From Candidatus Eiseniibacteriota bacterium (GTDB taxonomy: Bacteria > Eisenbacteria > RBG-16-71-46 > CAIMUX01), in assembly GCA_016712505.1 (NCBI GenBank), contig JADJQY010000003.1, positions 1 through 60,085 of the forward strand: a stretch of 60,085 nt of DNA. The letters are read 5' to 3'. Shown piece after piece: positions 18,555-26,928 of this stretch. How positions within the stretch are numbered: the first letter of the stretch is position 1; each line of letters starts with the position of its first letter. The position numbers were made by a program, and so were the translations under genes. The notes under the pieces were generated by a model. That model was not told the DNA's origin. It did not search any database and saw only the letters and a program-made list of their open reading frames with translations.

Positions 18555-19427
18555 TCAAGGTTGGGTCAGCTTGAAGCGGCCGTAGCCGGCGCTGCGCTTG
18601 GCGCCGAGGCCCTCTTGCCAGAGTGCGTTCGCGAGAGGTTTGTTGAGGTCGTCGAAGATCGCGGCGGGGCTCTTGGGGGGAGAGCCGGGGTAGGGGGGCA
18701 GGAGGCCGATCTGAAGGATGAAGGTGGTGTTGACGACGGTGAGGAAGCCGTGAGGGATCGGGCTGAGCCAGTCGGCGGGGGGGACCTTGCCGTCTCCTTC
18801 GTAGTATTCGCGGTAGTGGGGGGTGAGGACGTCGAGGTCGAGCTGGAAGGCGCCGGCTTCGGGGAGGGCGTCGTGGAGGACGAGGCGGCCGCGAGCGTGC
18901 TGCTGTGCGGTCGAGGGGTCTTCGAGGTCGGGGGCGCCGAGTAGGTCGGCGAGTTCGATCGATGGGAGTCTGTGGCGGAGAGCGGCGCGGAGTAGGCCCT
19001 TGAAGGCGGAGCCGGGGATCCTTGGGACGCCGAGGGTGGCGTGGAAGGAGAGGCTCGACTCGATGGTGGAGACTCGGGCGTAGTCGAGGATGAGGCGGCC
19101 CTTGAGCTCGAGCTTGAAAGTGCGATGACACTCGTCGCCGTAGAGGAGCTTGCAGGACTCGTGCTGGCGGGCGAGCGCGTCGCGGGCGGCATCGGAGCGC
19201 CAGGGGGCTGGCTTTCCGAGGTCGCGGGCGACGAAGATGTCGCTGAGGATACGATCGCGCTGGGGGCCCTTGAGGGTGTAGGACTCTTGGTCGAGGGGGA
19301 GGTACTTGTCGAGCCAGAGGCCGAGGTTGTCGCCGTTCTTGGGGCGCATCTGGCGGTCGAGGACGCCGCGGATCCCTTGGGGCAAGGGCTGGAAGGCGGG
19401 GGCGTCCGCAGAGGAGGGGCGCGCCAT
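18555..19427 (-). CDS. cmr6: Cmr6, type III-B RAMP subunit
   Basis: Cmr6 caps the 3' (guide-end) side of the Cmr backbone. The 290-residue protein shows NLGLWLDKYLP, the core RAMP segment GVPRIPGSAFKGLLRAAL, LDLDVLTPHYREYYEGD and the glycine-rich loop GLGAKRSAGYGRFKL, all in family order and at full length. Its ATG overlaps the cmr5 TGA (TGATG), so translation is coupled. This ATG (MARPSSADAPAF) is preferred over one 48 bases upstream that would lie inside cmr5. A second truncated copy lies at 13,172-14,017. Confidence 0.92.
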   Translation of the reverse strand: MARPSSADAPAFQPLPQGIRGVLDRQMRPKNGDNLGLWLDKYLPLDQESYTLKGPQRDRILSDIFVARDLGKPAPWRSDAARDALARQHESCKLLYGDECHRTFKLELKGRLILDYARVSTIESSLSFHATLGVPRIPGSAFKGLLRAALRHRLPSIELADLLGAPDLEDPSTAQQHARGRLVLHDALPEAGAFQLDLDVLTPHYREYYEGDGKVPPADWLSPIPHGFLTVVNTTFILQIGLLPPYPGSPPKSPAAIFDDLNKPLANALWQEGLGAKRSAGYGRFKLTQP

Positions 19428-19867
19428 CACTCGCTCCCTTTCTCGAAGAGGCCGTCGGCGAAGCGCTTGAGCCACTCGGCGCTGACCATCAGCTCGTGGG
19501 TGCAGCGGCGGTACTCGTCGGGGGTCATGTGGACGAGGGCGTGCATGATCTTGTCAGGGTCGGAGAGATCACGGTCGCTCTGGAGGAGGGGCTTGATGCG
19601 CTCGCCGAGGTGAATGAGGAGGAGGGTCTCGCCCTTGTCGCCCTTGCGCTCGCTCTTGTCGCCCTTGCTCTTCGAGTAGAGGAAGGCGAGGGTCTGGCCG
19701 AGGCCGTTGGTCTGGATCCGGGCGGGGAGCTTGCGGGCCTGGATCGCGTATTCGGTGGTGACTTTGCCGCAGTTGTTCGCTTCGTTGACCCTTTTCCAGG
19801 CCCAGGCGGGGCGTTCGGAGTGGAGGGCGCGCTGGGGATCTTGGGGGGCGGTGCTGGGGCGTGCCAT
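19427..19867 (-). CDS. cmr5: Cmr5, type III-B small subunit
   Basis: An all-helical 146-residue protein with the family segment YAIQARKLPARIQTNGLGQT followed by LAFLYSKSKG. It also has a Lys/Asp/Glu insertion (GDKSERKGDKGE), longer than in typical Cmr5 of about 130 residues. Cmr5 forms the small-subunit filament that contacts target RNA along the Cmr complex. It starts 2 bases after the cmr4 stop and overlaps cmr6 at TGATG. Confidence 0.88.
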   Translation of the reverse strand: MARPSTAPQDPQRALHSERPAWAWKRVNEANNCGKVTTEYAIQARKLPARIQTNGLGQTLAFLYSKSKGDKSERKGDKGETLLLIHLGERIKPLLQSDRDLSDPDKIMHALVHMTPDEYRRCTHELMVSAEWLKRFADGLFEKGSE

Positions 19868-19869
19868 GG

Positions 19870-20856
19870 TCAGGCGGCTCCCTTCTTGGTGACGAGGTGG
19901 AAGCCGCAGAGGCCGCGGCCGATGGTGCGGTCGCCGCCGAGGAAGGTGCGGGGACGCTCGCGGAGGTGGTTGGAGAAGGCGCTGAGGAGGGTGGCGGCCT
20001 TGGGAGCTTCGGTGCCGTTCTTGGGTTTGCGGCTGCCACTGATCTGGGCGAGGGACCAGAGAAGGCTCTCGGCGGGCAGGGCCTCCTCGGTCCAGAGGGC
20101 GCCCTGGGCGACGGCGCCGGTCTCGTCGTCGATGCGCACGCGGGTGGTGACCTCGGTGCCGCGGCGCGCCCAGTGCTTGAGCTCTTCGTCGGTGAGCAGG
20201 ACGAGCTGGGCGGCGAGTCGCTTCTTGGTCGGATCGTAGCTGGTGGCGCTGGGGAGGGCCTGGCGGAAGAAGTCGACAAGGGCGTCGCCGGCGGGGGCGG
20301 GGGCGCGCCTAGCGCTATAAAGAGTGTCCTCGAGGAGGAGGTTCTTGCCGTCAGGGGCGATCGGGGGCTTGTCGGCGAAGATGAGGGCGCTGGTGCTGTC
20401 GGGGTCAGGAGCGAGGTCGGCCCAGGTGGGACGGGTCCAGCCGGCGATCTCGAGGTCGCGGGCGAGGCGCTCGAGGATCATCGGGCAGGTGGCCCAGGCC
20501 CAGCCGCCGTAGACGGTGCGGATCGGGAAGAGGAGGAGGCGGGCGTCGGTGAGCACGAGGGCGCCGGCGTGGTCGGGTTCGCTGGTATCGGTGCCCTTCT
20601 TGGGCGGCTCGGGGCCGAAGAGGTGGATAGCCTCATCATTGTTGCCGGTGCGAGGGAACCCCTCGCGGAGGGCGCCTTTGAGGCCAGAGCCGGGGGCGAC
20701 CGGGAGGTCGCTCATGCGCTCGCGCTGGATCGGGAGGTCGATGGCGCCGAGGCCGGCGCCGCTGCCGACGTGGAGCGGGGTCTCGGTGTAGATGAAGAGG
20801 AGCGCCGACTCGTAAGGAGGGGCAGGGGGGGCGGTGGTAGGGGCGGGTTTGTTCAT
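19870..20856 (-). CDS. cmr4: Cmr4, type III-B backbone RNase subunit
   Basis: The 328-residue RAMP protein has LLFIYTETPLHVGSGAGLGA, then IDLPIQRE with the aspartate that cuts target RNA in Cmr4. It continues with LPVAPGSGLKGALRE, a thumb region, and C-terminal FLGGDRTIGRGLCGFHL. Several copies of Cmr4 line the guide and cleave the target at 6-nt intervals; the catalytic Asp is present, so slicing should be intact. The gene lies 30 bases after cmr3 and 2 bases before cmr5. Confidence 0.93.
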   Translation of the reverse strand: MNKPAPTTAPPAPPYESALLFIYTETPLHVGSGAGLGAIDLPIQRERMSDLPVAPGSGLKGALREGFPRTGNNDEAIHLFGPEPPKKGTDTSEPDHAGALVLTDARLLLFPIRTVYGGWAWATCPMILERLARDLEIAGWTRPTWADLAPDPDSTSALIFADKPPIAPDGKNLLLEDTLYSARRAPAPAGDALVDFFRQALPSATSYDPTKKRLAAQLVLLTDEELKHWARRGTEVTTRVRIDDETGAVAQGALWTEEALPAESLLWSLAQISGSRKPKNGTEAPKAATLLSAFSNHLRERPRTFLGGDRTIGRGLCGFHLVTKKGAA

Positions 20857-20886
20857 GGTGATTGTGGGGTGTGGGGTCGCGTGGGT

Positions 20887-22119
20887 TCAGGCGCCGGGGA
20901 GGGTGTAGGAGATCGAGAGGTGAACGCCGTAACCGGCGCACGCGGGGTGGCCGGGAGGGGCGTTGAGGTGAGAGGTTAGAGCGGAGGGCTTGTCGAGGAA
21001 GACGACCGCTCCGGGGGCGAGGGCGGGCACGAGGGGACGGGGTCCGCGCGGGTTCTTCGCGGTGCCTCGGAGGTTGACGCCGCCGAGGCGGAGGGTGTCG
21101 CCGAGGACCATGGTGTGGGGGGCGGGGTCGAGGACCGAGGGGGTGAGGCACCACGCCTTGCGGGCTGCGTCGGTGGCGGATCTCGCGATCGTGGAGGTCG
21201 TTCGGCGGAGGCTCTCAAGGGGAGAGTCCGGGGCGGGGTAGACGGTGACGCTGGCGAGGTGACCTTTGCCGCCGAGGCGGACGAGGCCGCGGTCGATCTT
21301 GCCGAGGATCTGGTCGAGGTGGTCCTTGAGGGCGCGTTGGTGATCGGCGAGGTGGAGGTCGATGAGGAAGCCGGCGCCGCGAGTGAGGCGCCAGGTCCGG
21401 ACGGTGTAGAGCATTGACTCCTCGACGGTGAGGGGGTCGAGATCTTGGGGCGATTCCGCGCGGGTGCGGGCGATCCCGGTGCGCTCCTCGTGGGTCAGGA
21501 TGCAGCGCTCGGGGACGAAGTCGACGCAGGGGGTGAGATCGAGGCGCGTTGCGCCCTTCGCGGAGGCAGAGATGTACTTGAGGGCGCCCTCGGCGGTGAG
21601 AAGGCGGCGGGTCTTGTCGGGCTTGCCGCCCCGCGGGAGATCGCTGGTGGGCAGGTGGGTTAGCGGGTGGAGGGAACCCTCGGAGGATTGCGAGCGCCAG
21701 CGGAGCGATCTGCCGGGGGTGGGTCTTGGGTAGGCAGGGTAGACGGGTAGGGCCTCGTCTTTGGTCTTGTCGACGTCGAGGTCGCGGGGCCAGGGGAGGA
21801 GGACGCTCGGAGCCTTGGTGGTGTCCTCCTTGAGGGCGAGGAGGGGGCCTTCGAGCTGGAGGGCGCCTGGTTCGTCGGTGTCGCCGAGGAGGGCGCGGTC
21901 GTCGGCCGTGAGGGCGTCGAAGGGGTTCTCTTTACTATTAAAAGGTCCGAAGCGGACGCCGGCGCGCTCGAAGAGGGCGGTGCGCAGGGCGCCGAAGAAG
22001 ACAGAGGGGAGGGGGAAGACGCTGCGGGCGAGGAAGTGCTGGCCGGCGACGAAGGGGCGGTGGTCGCGAAAGACGAGGACGTCGAGGGGCTCGAAGAAGA
22101 GGGTGGCGATCAGTGGCAT
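20887..22119 (-). CDS. cmr3: Cmr3, type III-B 5'-handle-binding RAMP subunit
   Basis: Translation starts at the ATG at 22119, which overlaps the cas10 TGA (TGATG); an earlier in-frame start would lie inside cas10. The 410-residue product begins MPLIATLFFEPLDVLVFRDH and RPFVAGQHFLARSVFPLPS, the usual Cmr3 N-terminus, and ends with GAVVFLDKPSALTSHLN and CAGYGVHLSISY. Cmr3 pairs with Cmr2 and binds the 5' tag of the crRNA. It contains one of the AT-rich islands (near 21,935-21,950) without losing the frame. Confidence 0.92.
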   Translation of the reverse strand: MPLIATLFFEPLDVLVFRDHRPFVAGQHFLARSVFPLPSVFFGALRTALFERAGVRFGPFNSKENPFDALTADDRALLGDTDEPGALQLEGPLLALKEDTTKAPSVLLPWPRDLDVDKTKDEALPVYPAYPRPTPGRSLRWRSQSSEGSLHPLTHLPTSDLPRGGKPDKTRRLLTAEGALKYISASAKGATRLDLTPCVDFVPERCILTHEERTGIARTRAESPQDLDPLTVEESMLYTVRTWRLTRGAGFLIDLHLADHQRALKDHLDQILGKIDRGLVRLGGKGHLASVTVYPAPDSPLESLRRTTSTIARSATDAARKAWCLTPSVLDPAPHTMVLGDTLRLGGVNLRGTAKNPRGPRPLVPALAPGAVVFLDKPSALTSHLNAPPGHPACAGYGVHLSISYTLPGA

Positions 22120-24875
22120 CAGGCGTCCTTTCCTGGCGACGGGAGATGGGCGGCGAGGACTGGGTCGTGCTCGCGGGCGAGGAAGCGGAGGAGGTGGAGG
22201 TAGTGGAGGAGGTCTCGGCGCCTGTGTTTGGGCTTGATCTTGGGCTCGTCGGGTTTGGATTCGCGGGTGAGGATCGCTTCGATCTGGCGGAGGAGCGGCT
22301 CTGTGTTCGGGGGAGCGAGCGTACGGCGACCGGTGAGGTGGAGGTAGAGGCGGGCGCGGACGGCTTCGAGGGGGGGGATCGGTGGGGTCTCGTGGTCGGG
22401 GAGGAGGGCGTCGAGCTCGCTCTCGAGGGCTTCGAGGGTGTTGAAGCGGAGCCGGAAGGGGGCGCTGTCGCCGGTGTCGCCTTCGGGGCGATCGGCGGTG
22501 AGGGGGGCGAGGCGGTCGAGATCGTGGAGGTCGGAGAGGTGAGCCCACGGAAGCGGCGCGGTGAGGGGGGCGCCTGAGCGGGTGTCGACGGTGACGACGA
22601 GGCGGTCGCGGGTGAGCTTGGCCTTCTCTTCGGCCTCGCGAGAGAGTTCGAGCGCTTGACTCAAGGGGGCGCGCCAGTGGGTGATGGCGATGCCGGCGCT
22701 GAGGGTGACCTTGCTGCCGAGGGCCTCGGGTGCGCGGAAGAGATCGTGGAGGGCGGTGAGGCAGCGAAAGAGGGTGGCGAGAGGAAGGAAGGCGAGCAGA
22801 TCGTCGCCGCCGCTGTAGACGACGCGGCCGAGGTGCTGGCGCTCGACGATGTCGTAGATCGGGCTGCTGGCGAGCTTGCTCTGGCGGCGTGAGATCTCGC
22901 GGTGGAGGGCGGGGAAGATGCCGCGCTTCTGGTCAGCGTTGGGGAGGGAGGTGGTGATGTCGCGGAGCTTGGGCGAGTCCTCGTGAGTGCCGTCGAGCCA
23001 CTTGCCCATGCGGTCGACGTCGAGATTGAGGACGGCGTAGTAGGGGGTGACGTGGACGCTGCTCGGCTGCTCGCCGGTAGGGAGCTTGGTGCTCCGGGCG
23101 AGGTCTTTGAGGAGGGCACGGAGGGCGTCGCTGGCGTTTCGGAGGGGCTCTTTCAGGCCCTTGGCCTTTTCGGTGCGCTCGCCGGGATCGGCGGTGCTGT
23201 CGTGGTCGCGCAGGGCGGTGTCGGGGTTGTAGGAGGTCTCGTAGAACCAGGTGCCGTCGACGTCGAGGTGGTTCTTGCCGGTGCGGCGCGGACCGTCGAG
23301 GGCGGGGAGGAGGTTGCCAGGGGGGGTGAAGTCGAGATCCTCGTGTTTGTGGACCGCGATGAGCGCTTCGTTCCAGATGGAGGGATCGGCGGCGCTGTGC
23401 GCGAGGGCGTAGCGGACGGGGGCGGAGGCGATGCTGGCGACGGAGGGGAAGCGGAGGAGGAGGCGGTCGGTGCGCGATTCATCTTGCCAGTCGAGTTGGA
23501 GTAGCGATCCGCCGTCGCGCTTGCCGAAGTACCAGCGGTTGGCGAAGCGCTTGGTGAGGCAGACGGCGCAGAGGGCCTCGCCGTCGCGGAGGTCGAGGGT
23601 CTCGCGCTCGTCGCCGGTCTTGGTCCGTGAGAAGCGGTCGTCCAGGTGCTTGCGCAGCGCTGGCCAGAAGGGGGGGGCGCTGCCGATCTGCTCGCGCTCG
23701 CCGCACTGGGTGCACTTGGGGACAGCCGTGCCCGGTCGGGGTAGAGCGGTGACGAGGCGGCGCTGGGCGGTGAGGTCGTCGCGGACGTTCTTGAAGAGGC
23801 GGGTGTAGATGGGCTCGTTGTTGGGCTGAGGCTGGTCGGAGGGCCAGATGTGGATCGCGGCGTCGATCTCGAGGTGGTCGTCGATCTGAGGGGCGAAGGC
23901 GCTCCAGTGGGTGGTTGCTTTGAGTTCAGGGGGAAACTGGAGCTTGTTGGTGTCGGCGGTGAGCTCCGCTCGGACCGCGTTCGCCATGTCCTGCCAGGTG
24001 CCGAAGGCGGCGCGCGCGGCGGCCTCGGCGATCGCCTCGGCTTGATCCTCGGGGACGATGGCCATGAAGCGGTTGGGGAGGGAGGCGCGCAGGGCCTCGA
24101 GCGCGCGGTTGCGGCGGGCGTCGCCTCGGGCGGGGAGCGGGTCGAGGGCGGCGCTGTAGAGGGGGAGGGTGGCGAGGTCGGGGTAGAGGATCGCGTCCGG
24201 GCCGCAGCGCTCGGCCATCTTCTTGATGGCGTGGAAGCTGAGGTAAGCGACGGTGTAGGAGCCGAGGGCGAGGTCGTGGGTGCGGCGGGCGGCCTTAATA
24301 AAACCCTGGACGGGGCCGATGTGGAGGTGGAGGAGGGCGGCTCGGCTGCCGGTGAGGCGGGCGCCGACGAGGGCGGCTGCGGCGCTGCGGTGGGCGAGCA
24401 GGTTGTGATCGTTAAAGATCGGATCGCCGGGGATCGCGGCGAGGCCGAAGCGCTCGTCTTGGCCCATGAGGTGGCGCCAGAGGCGGGTGTACCTTTGCTC
24501 GGGGTTCGCGAGGTCAACCTCGCCGAGGATCTTGTCGAGGTGGCGGAGGAAGTCGGGCCAGTCGTCGACGCGGAGGGTGCGCGAGGGGCCGGGGAGCGGC
24601 TCGAGGGAGAGGGGGTGGCGGAGCCCGAGGGAGGCCTTCCCGGAGGCGTTGGCTCGTGGGATATGGGCGTCGTAGGCGTCGCGGTGGGCTTCGGCGTGAA
24701 GGACCTTGAGCGTGGGGGTCCAGTCGGCGACGCCGAGGTCGTGGCGCTTTAAGAGGTCGCGGACTTCCGTGGCCCTGGCGTCCTCGCCGTTGGGATCGAT
24801 GTTGGCGAGGGGGGTCGGGAGGAGGAGGGCGTGGGCCTTGTGGGCCCAGGGATCGGGGGGGGATGAGGCGGTCAT
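22119..24875 (-). CDS. cas10: Cas10/Cmr2, cyclic-oligoadenylate synthase subunit (no HD nuclease motif seen)
   Basis: The 918-residue large subunit of the Cmr complex. After an N-terminal stretch it has the family block IGPVQGFIKAARRTHDLALG (first Palm), a zinc finger (CTQC near 387 and CAVC near 432) and a second Palm with LNLDVDRMGKWLDG near 617. The cyclase motif YSGGDDLLAFLPL follows near 686-698. GGDD is intact, so conversion of ATP to cyclic oligoadenylates on target binding is expected. The N-terminal HD nuclease motif usual in Cmr2 (HDPP-like) is not found; the region reads KAHALLLPTPLANI, so ssDNA cleavage is probably lost. Signalling, not DNA cutting, would then be the output, which fits the downstream SAVED proteins. 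TGATG couples it to cmr3. The long frame is unbroken. Confidence 0.93.
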   Translation of the reverse strand: MTASSPPDPWAHKAHALLLPTPLANIDPNGEDARATEVRDLLKRHDLGVADWTPTLKVLHAEAHRDAYDAHIPRANASGKASLGLRHPLSLEPLPGPSRTLRVDDWPDFLRHLDKILGEVDLANPEQRYTRLWRHLMGQDERFGLAAIPGDPIFNDHNLLAHRSAAAALVGARLTGSRAALLHLHIGPVQGFIKAARRTHDLALGSYTVAYLSFHAIKKMAERCGPDAILYPDLATLPLYSAALDPLPARGDARRNRALEALRASLPNRFMAIVPEDQAEAIAEAAARAAFGTWQDMANAVRAELTADTNKLQFPPELKATTHWSAFAPQIDDHLEIDAAIHIWPSDQPQPNNEPIYTRLFKNVRDDLTAQRRLVTALPRPGTAVPKCTQCGEREQIGSAPPFWPALRKHLDDRFSRTKTGDERETLDLRDGEALCAVCLTKRFANRWYFGKRDGGSLLQLDWQDESRTDRLLLRFPSVASIASAPVRYALAHSAADPSIWNEALIAVHKHEDLDFTPPGNLLPALDGPRRTGKNHLDVDGTWFYETSYNPDTALRDHDSTADPGERTEKAKGLKEPLRNASDALRALLKDLARSTKLPTGEQPSSVHVTPYYAVLNLDVDRMGKWLDGTHEDSPKLRDITTSLPNADQKRGIFPALHREISRRQSKLASSPIYDIVERQHLGRVVYSGGDDLLAFLPLATLFRCLTALHDLFRAPEALGSKVTLSAGIAITHWRAPLSQALELSREAEEKAKLTRDRLVVTVDTRSGAPLTAPLPWAHLSDLHDLDRLAPLTADRPEGDTGDSAPFRLRFNTLEALESELDALLPDHETPPIPPLEAVRARLYLHLTGRRTLAPPNTEPLLRQIEAILTRESKPDEPKIKPKHRRRDLLHYLHLLRFLAREHDPVLAAHLPSPGKDA

Positions 24876-24908
24876 GGGAGTCGGTCGCGGGGAGCGGGCG
24901 TGGGGCGC

Positions 24909-26321
24909 TTAGCGGCGGGGCCGGCCAGGAGAGGTGTTCGAGGGGCTCGCGGAGCTCGAAGACTTGGGGGGCGGCTGCTGGCGGGCCCAGGAGATGAAGT
25001 CTTGGATGATCCGGTTGCTGGGCGGCGGGGTGGGCTCGCGGCTGGTCTTGGCGGCGATCTGGCAGCCCTGGAGGGGCGGGGCGGTGGGTTTGCCGGCGAG
25101 GTTGATCAGGGCGACGCCGTGTTTGCCGTCCTTGAGCTTGTAGACGCGGAAAAAGAGGGGCGAGGCGAGGCGATCGGGGGGGCGATCAGCGGCGCCGCCA
25201 GCGCTCTTGGGGAGCCGAGGCGAGAGGGAGGTCCTGGCGCCGCCGAGGGAGCGGAAGAAGAAGTTGAGGGGGAGGCCGAAGGCGGCGCGGTCGACGTGAC
25301 GGGGCGCGCTGCCGGGGTTCTGGAGGGAGTTCTTGACCTCGAAGTAATCGGACAGGGGGGGCTGGCCGCGATCGCGGCGGCTGAGGGTGGAGCGGAAGTC
25401 GCGGAAGAGGGCGCCAGCGTGGTCGAGGGCGTCCATGCCGGTGGGGTAGGCGTGGCGGAGGCCGGAGGCTTCCGCGAGGCCTTCGAGGGTGCGGATCGAC
25501 TCGAGCGGGCCGGGGGCGTCGCTCTTGAGCTGGGCCTGGCCGAGCTTCTCGGCGTTGAGGAAGGCGATGAGGGCGTCCTGGGCGCGGCCGAGGCCGTCTC
25601 GCAGGGTGGCGAAGTAGGCGTCGGAGGTGGCGGGCGGCTCGAGGAGCTGCTGCCAGGGCCTGAGGAGGGGCGCGAGCTCGGGGTGGTCGTCGGCGGTGAG
25701 CTTGGCGAGGTGCAGGCTGCCCCAGCCGCGGCGGGCGCGGCCGCCGAGGCCGCCGAGCGCGGCCCAGGTCCAGAGTGTGGCGCAGATGGCGCGGATGTCG
25801 GCGTGGTCGTCGTGATGGGAGCGGATGAGGCAGGAGATCTTCCCGCGGGTGCCCTCGGGGATGCTCTCGGGCGGGCGCTTGGTCGGGTCGTCGAAGAGGC
25901 CGTAGCCGAGGTAGCGGATGCCGCGCCTCGGGTCCGGGATCGGGATGGCGTCCGGGATCTGCTTGCCCGGGGGGGCGGTGAGGTCGGGCGGAAGGAGGAC
26001 CAGGCGGGAGCGGCGGCTGGTGTCGCCGAAGAGGGCGCTCTCCGCCTTGAGGAGCTCGCGGAGCATGAGCAGGCCGTTCGGGTCGCTGCGCTCGGGCCAC
26101 AGCAGGGCGCCGGTGATCGCGCGGAACCAGTAGCGCCAGACGCCGCGCAGGCTGCCGGGGCGCAGGGGCATGTAGGGGTCGAGCCGGCGAGGGCGAGCGC
26201 CTCCGAGGACGGCGGGGGTGAGGAACTCGAGGGTGATGTCGAGCTGGAGTGGGCGTGGTTGAGGCACGGGGGCTCGGTCGGTGGGGGGCGGCGGGTGAGG
26301 GTGCTGTTTGCGCTCTACCAT
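24909..26321 (-). CDS. cmr1: Cmr1, type III-B RAMP subunit
   Basis: The protein has up to 470 residues. LDITLEFLTPAVLGGA, PYMPLRPGSLRGVWRYWFRA (RAMP core), ALFGDTSRRSRL and WTWAALGGLGGRARRGWGSL are the Cmr1 signature blocks. It is first in the operon and sits at the end of the Cmr backbone that closes on the guide 3' region. The ATG at 26321 falls inside the putative -10 box of the shared promoter element; a GTG at 26267, just before the conserved LQLDITLEF, is an alternative start. The Ser/Pro-rich tail is longer than usual. Confidence 0.92.
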   Translation of the reverse strand: MVERKQHPHPPPPTDRAPVPQPRPLQLDITLEFLTPAVLGGARPRRLDPYMPLRPGSLRGVWRYWFRAITGALLWPERSDPNGLLMLRELLKAESALFGDTSRRSRLVLLPPDLTAPPGKQIPDAIPIPDPRRGIRYLGYGLFDDPTKRPPESIPEGTRGKISCLIRSHHDDHADIRAICATLWTWAALGGLGGRARRGWGSLHLAKLTADDHPELAPLLRPWQQLLEPPATSDAYFATLRDGLGRAQDALIAFLNAEKLGQAQLKSDAPGPLESIRTLEGLAEASGLRHAYPTGMDALDHAGALFRDFRSTLSRRDRGQPPLSDYFEVKNSLQNPGSAPRHVDRAAFGLPLNFFFRSLGGARTSLSPRLPKSAGGAADRPPDRLASPLFFRVYKLKDGKHGVALINLAGKPTAPPLQGCQIAAKTSREPTPPPSNRIIQDFISWARQQPPPKSSSSASPSNTSPGRPRR

Positions 26322-26352
26322 ACAGTCGCGCGAGGTTGCGCTTCGATCCCTG
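26312..26352 (-). promoter_or_regulatory. 41-bp element A upstream of cmr operon, putative promoter
   Basis: On the minus strand it runs from CAGGGATCGAAGCGCAA to TGTATGGTAGAGC. It matches 34,751-34,791 at 38 of 41 positions, and both copies stand just upstream of the first gene of a cas operon. TCGAAG and TATGGT at 18-bp spacing could be -35 and -10 boxes. GATCGAAGC also resembles the CATTGAAGC end of the CRISPR repeat. An A10 run lies directly upstream. Confidence 0.55.
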
Positions 26353-26432
26353 AAAAAAAAAATTGGGCGGTGGGGGGCTCGGTCGGTGGGGTGGGGGCGG
26401 GGTGGCCGCGACCGCCAGGGCGCGCCGGCGGG

Positions 26433-26532
26433 CCCTCCTCCCTTCCTTCCTTCCTTCCTTCCTCCCTGCCTTTCTTTAGGGAGGCCCCAGCAGCAGCCTC
26501 ATGGCCCCTCATCCCTTCCTTTAGGGAGGCCG
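26433..26532 (-). repeat. Two degenerate CRISPR-repeat copies in the cmr 5' region
   Basis: 26,505-26,532 keeps the core GGCCTCCCTAAAGGAAGGGA followed by TGAGGGG. 26,433-26,488 has GGGGCCTCCCTAAAG, then an expanded GGAA tract, then GGGAGGAGGG. Both lack the GCTTCAAT end of the true repeat. About 16 bases separate them. They lie in the array's repeat orientation on the minus strand, 110-210 bases upstream of cmr1. Confidence 0.6.
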
Positions 26533-26626
26533 AGGAGCCGCACGATCTTCTGGCGGATGGCCTCGATGTCTTCGGTCGACGGTGGCGGGTGGCCCCGGCG
26601 GTGAGGTGTTCCATCGTGTTGTCCAT
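26499..26626 (-). pseudogene. Possible small ORF overlapping a degenerate repeat
   Basis: From ATG at 26626 the frame reads MDNTMEHLTAGATRH. One frame over, STEDIEAIRQKIVRLLGLPK then GRDEGP leads to a stop at 26,499. The second part looks like a real helical peptide, so a single-base frame change may join them into about 42 residues. Its last ten residues are encoded by the CRISPR-like repeat. The coding claim is weak. Confidence 0.25.
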
Positions 26627-26800
26627 GGATTTTGTTTGTAGTGAGGGTAGGTGATCTAGGGGAGATCAAGCGCCAGAACGGGCTTGGAAGCGGCTTCTAG
26701 GGGTTGTTGTTGTGGTCTGTTCACATTTGCGTGGCATATGTTCAGTGTCTCTCATTTTCTTGGTCGGTTTGAATAAGTCACTGGGTCGTGATCGATTTTC

Positions 26801-26829
26801 GTGGGCGTGGGCGTGGGCGTGGGCGTGGC
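26801..26829. repeat. Tandem GTGGGC hexamer repeat
   Basis: The hexamer GTGGGC is repeated four times plus a partial copy in the AT-richer intergenic region between the two cas operons. No function is evident; it may be a slippage-prone spacer. Confidence 0.6.
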
Positions 26830-26837
26830 GGCAAGAG

Positions 26838-26877
26838 AAGAAGAAAAAAGAAAGCCACCTGCTGGGGGCAGGTGGCT
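26838..26877 (-). terminator. Intrinsic terminator after csb2
   Basis: On the minus strand AGCCACCTG pairs with CAGGTGGCT around a 7-base loop, followed by TTTCTTTTTTCTTCTTC. It stands 52 bases past the csb2 stop and separates the type I-G transcript from the cmr promoter region. Confidence 0.8.
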
Positions 26878-26928
26878 CGGGGCCGGTAGCCGCCGGTTCA
26901 GCGGTCTCAGGGGGCGATGCGCTGCGGG

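Noticed and set aside
24900..26654. 584-codon plus-strand frame opposite cmr1
   Set aside because: Low-complexity Gly/Ala/Glu composition and complete overlap with cmr1, whose RAMP motifs are clear.
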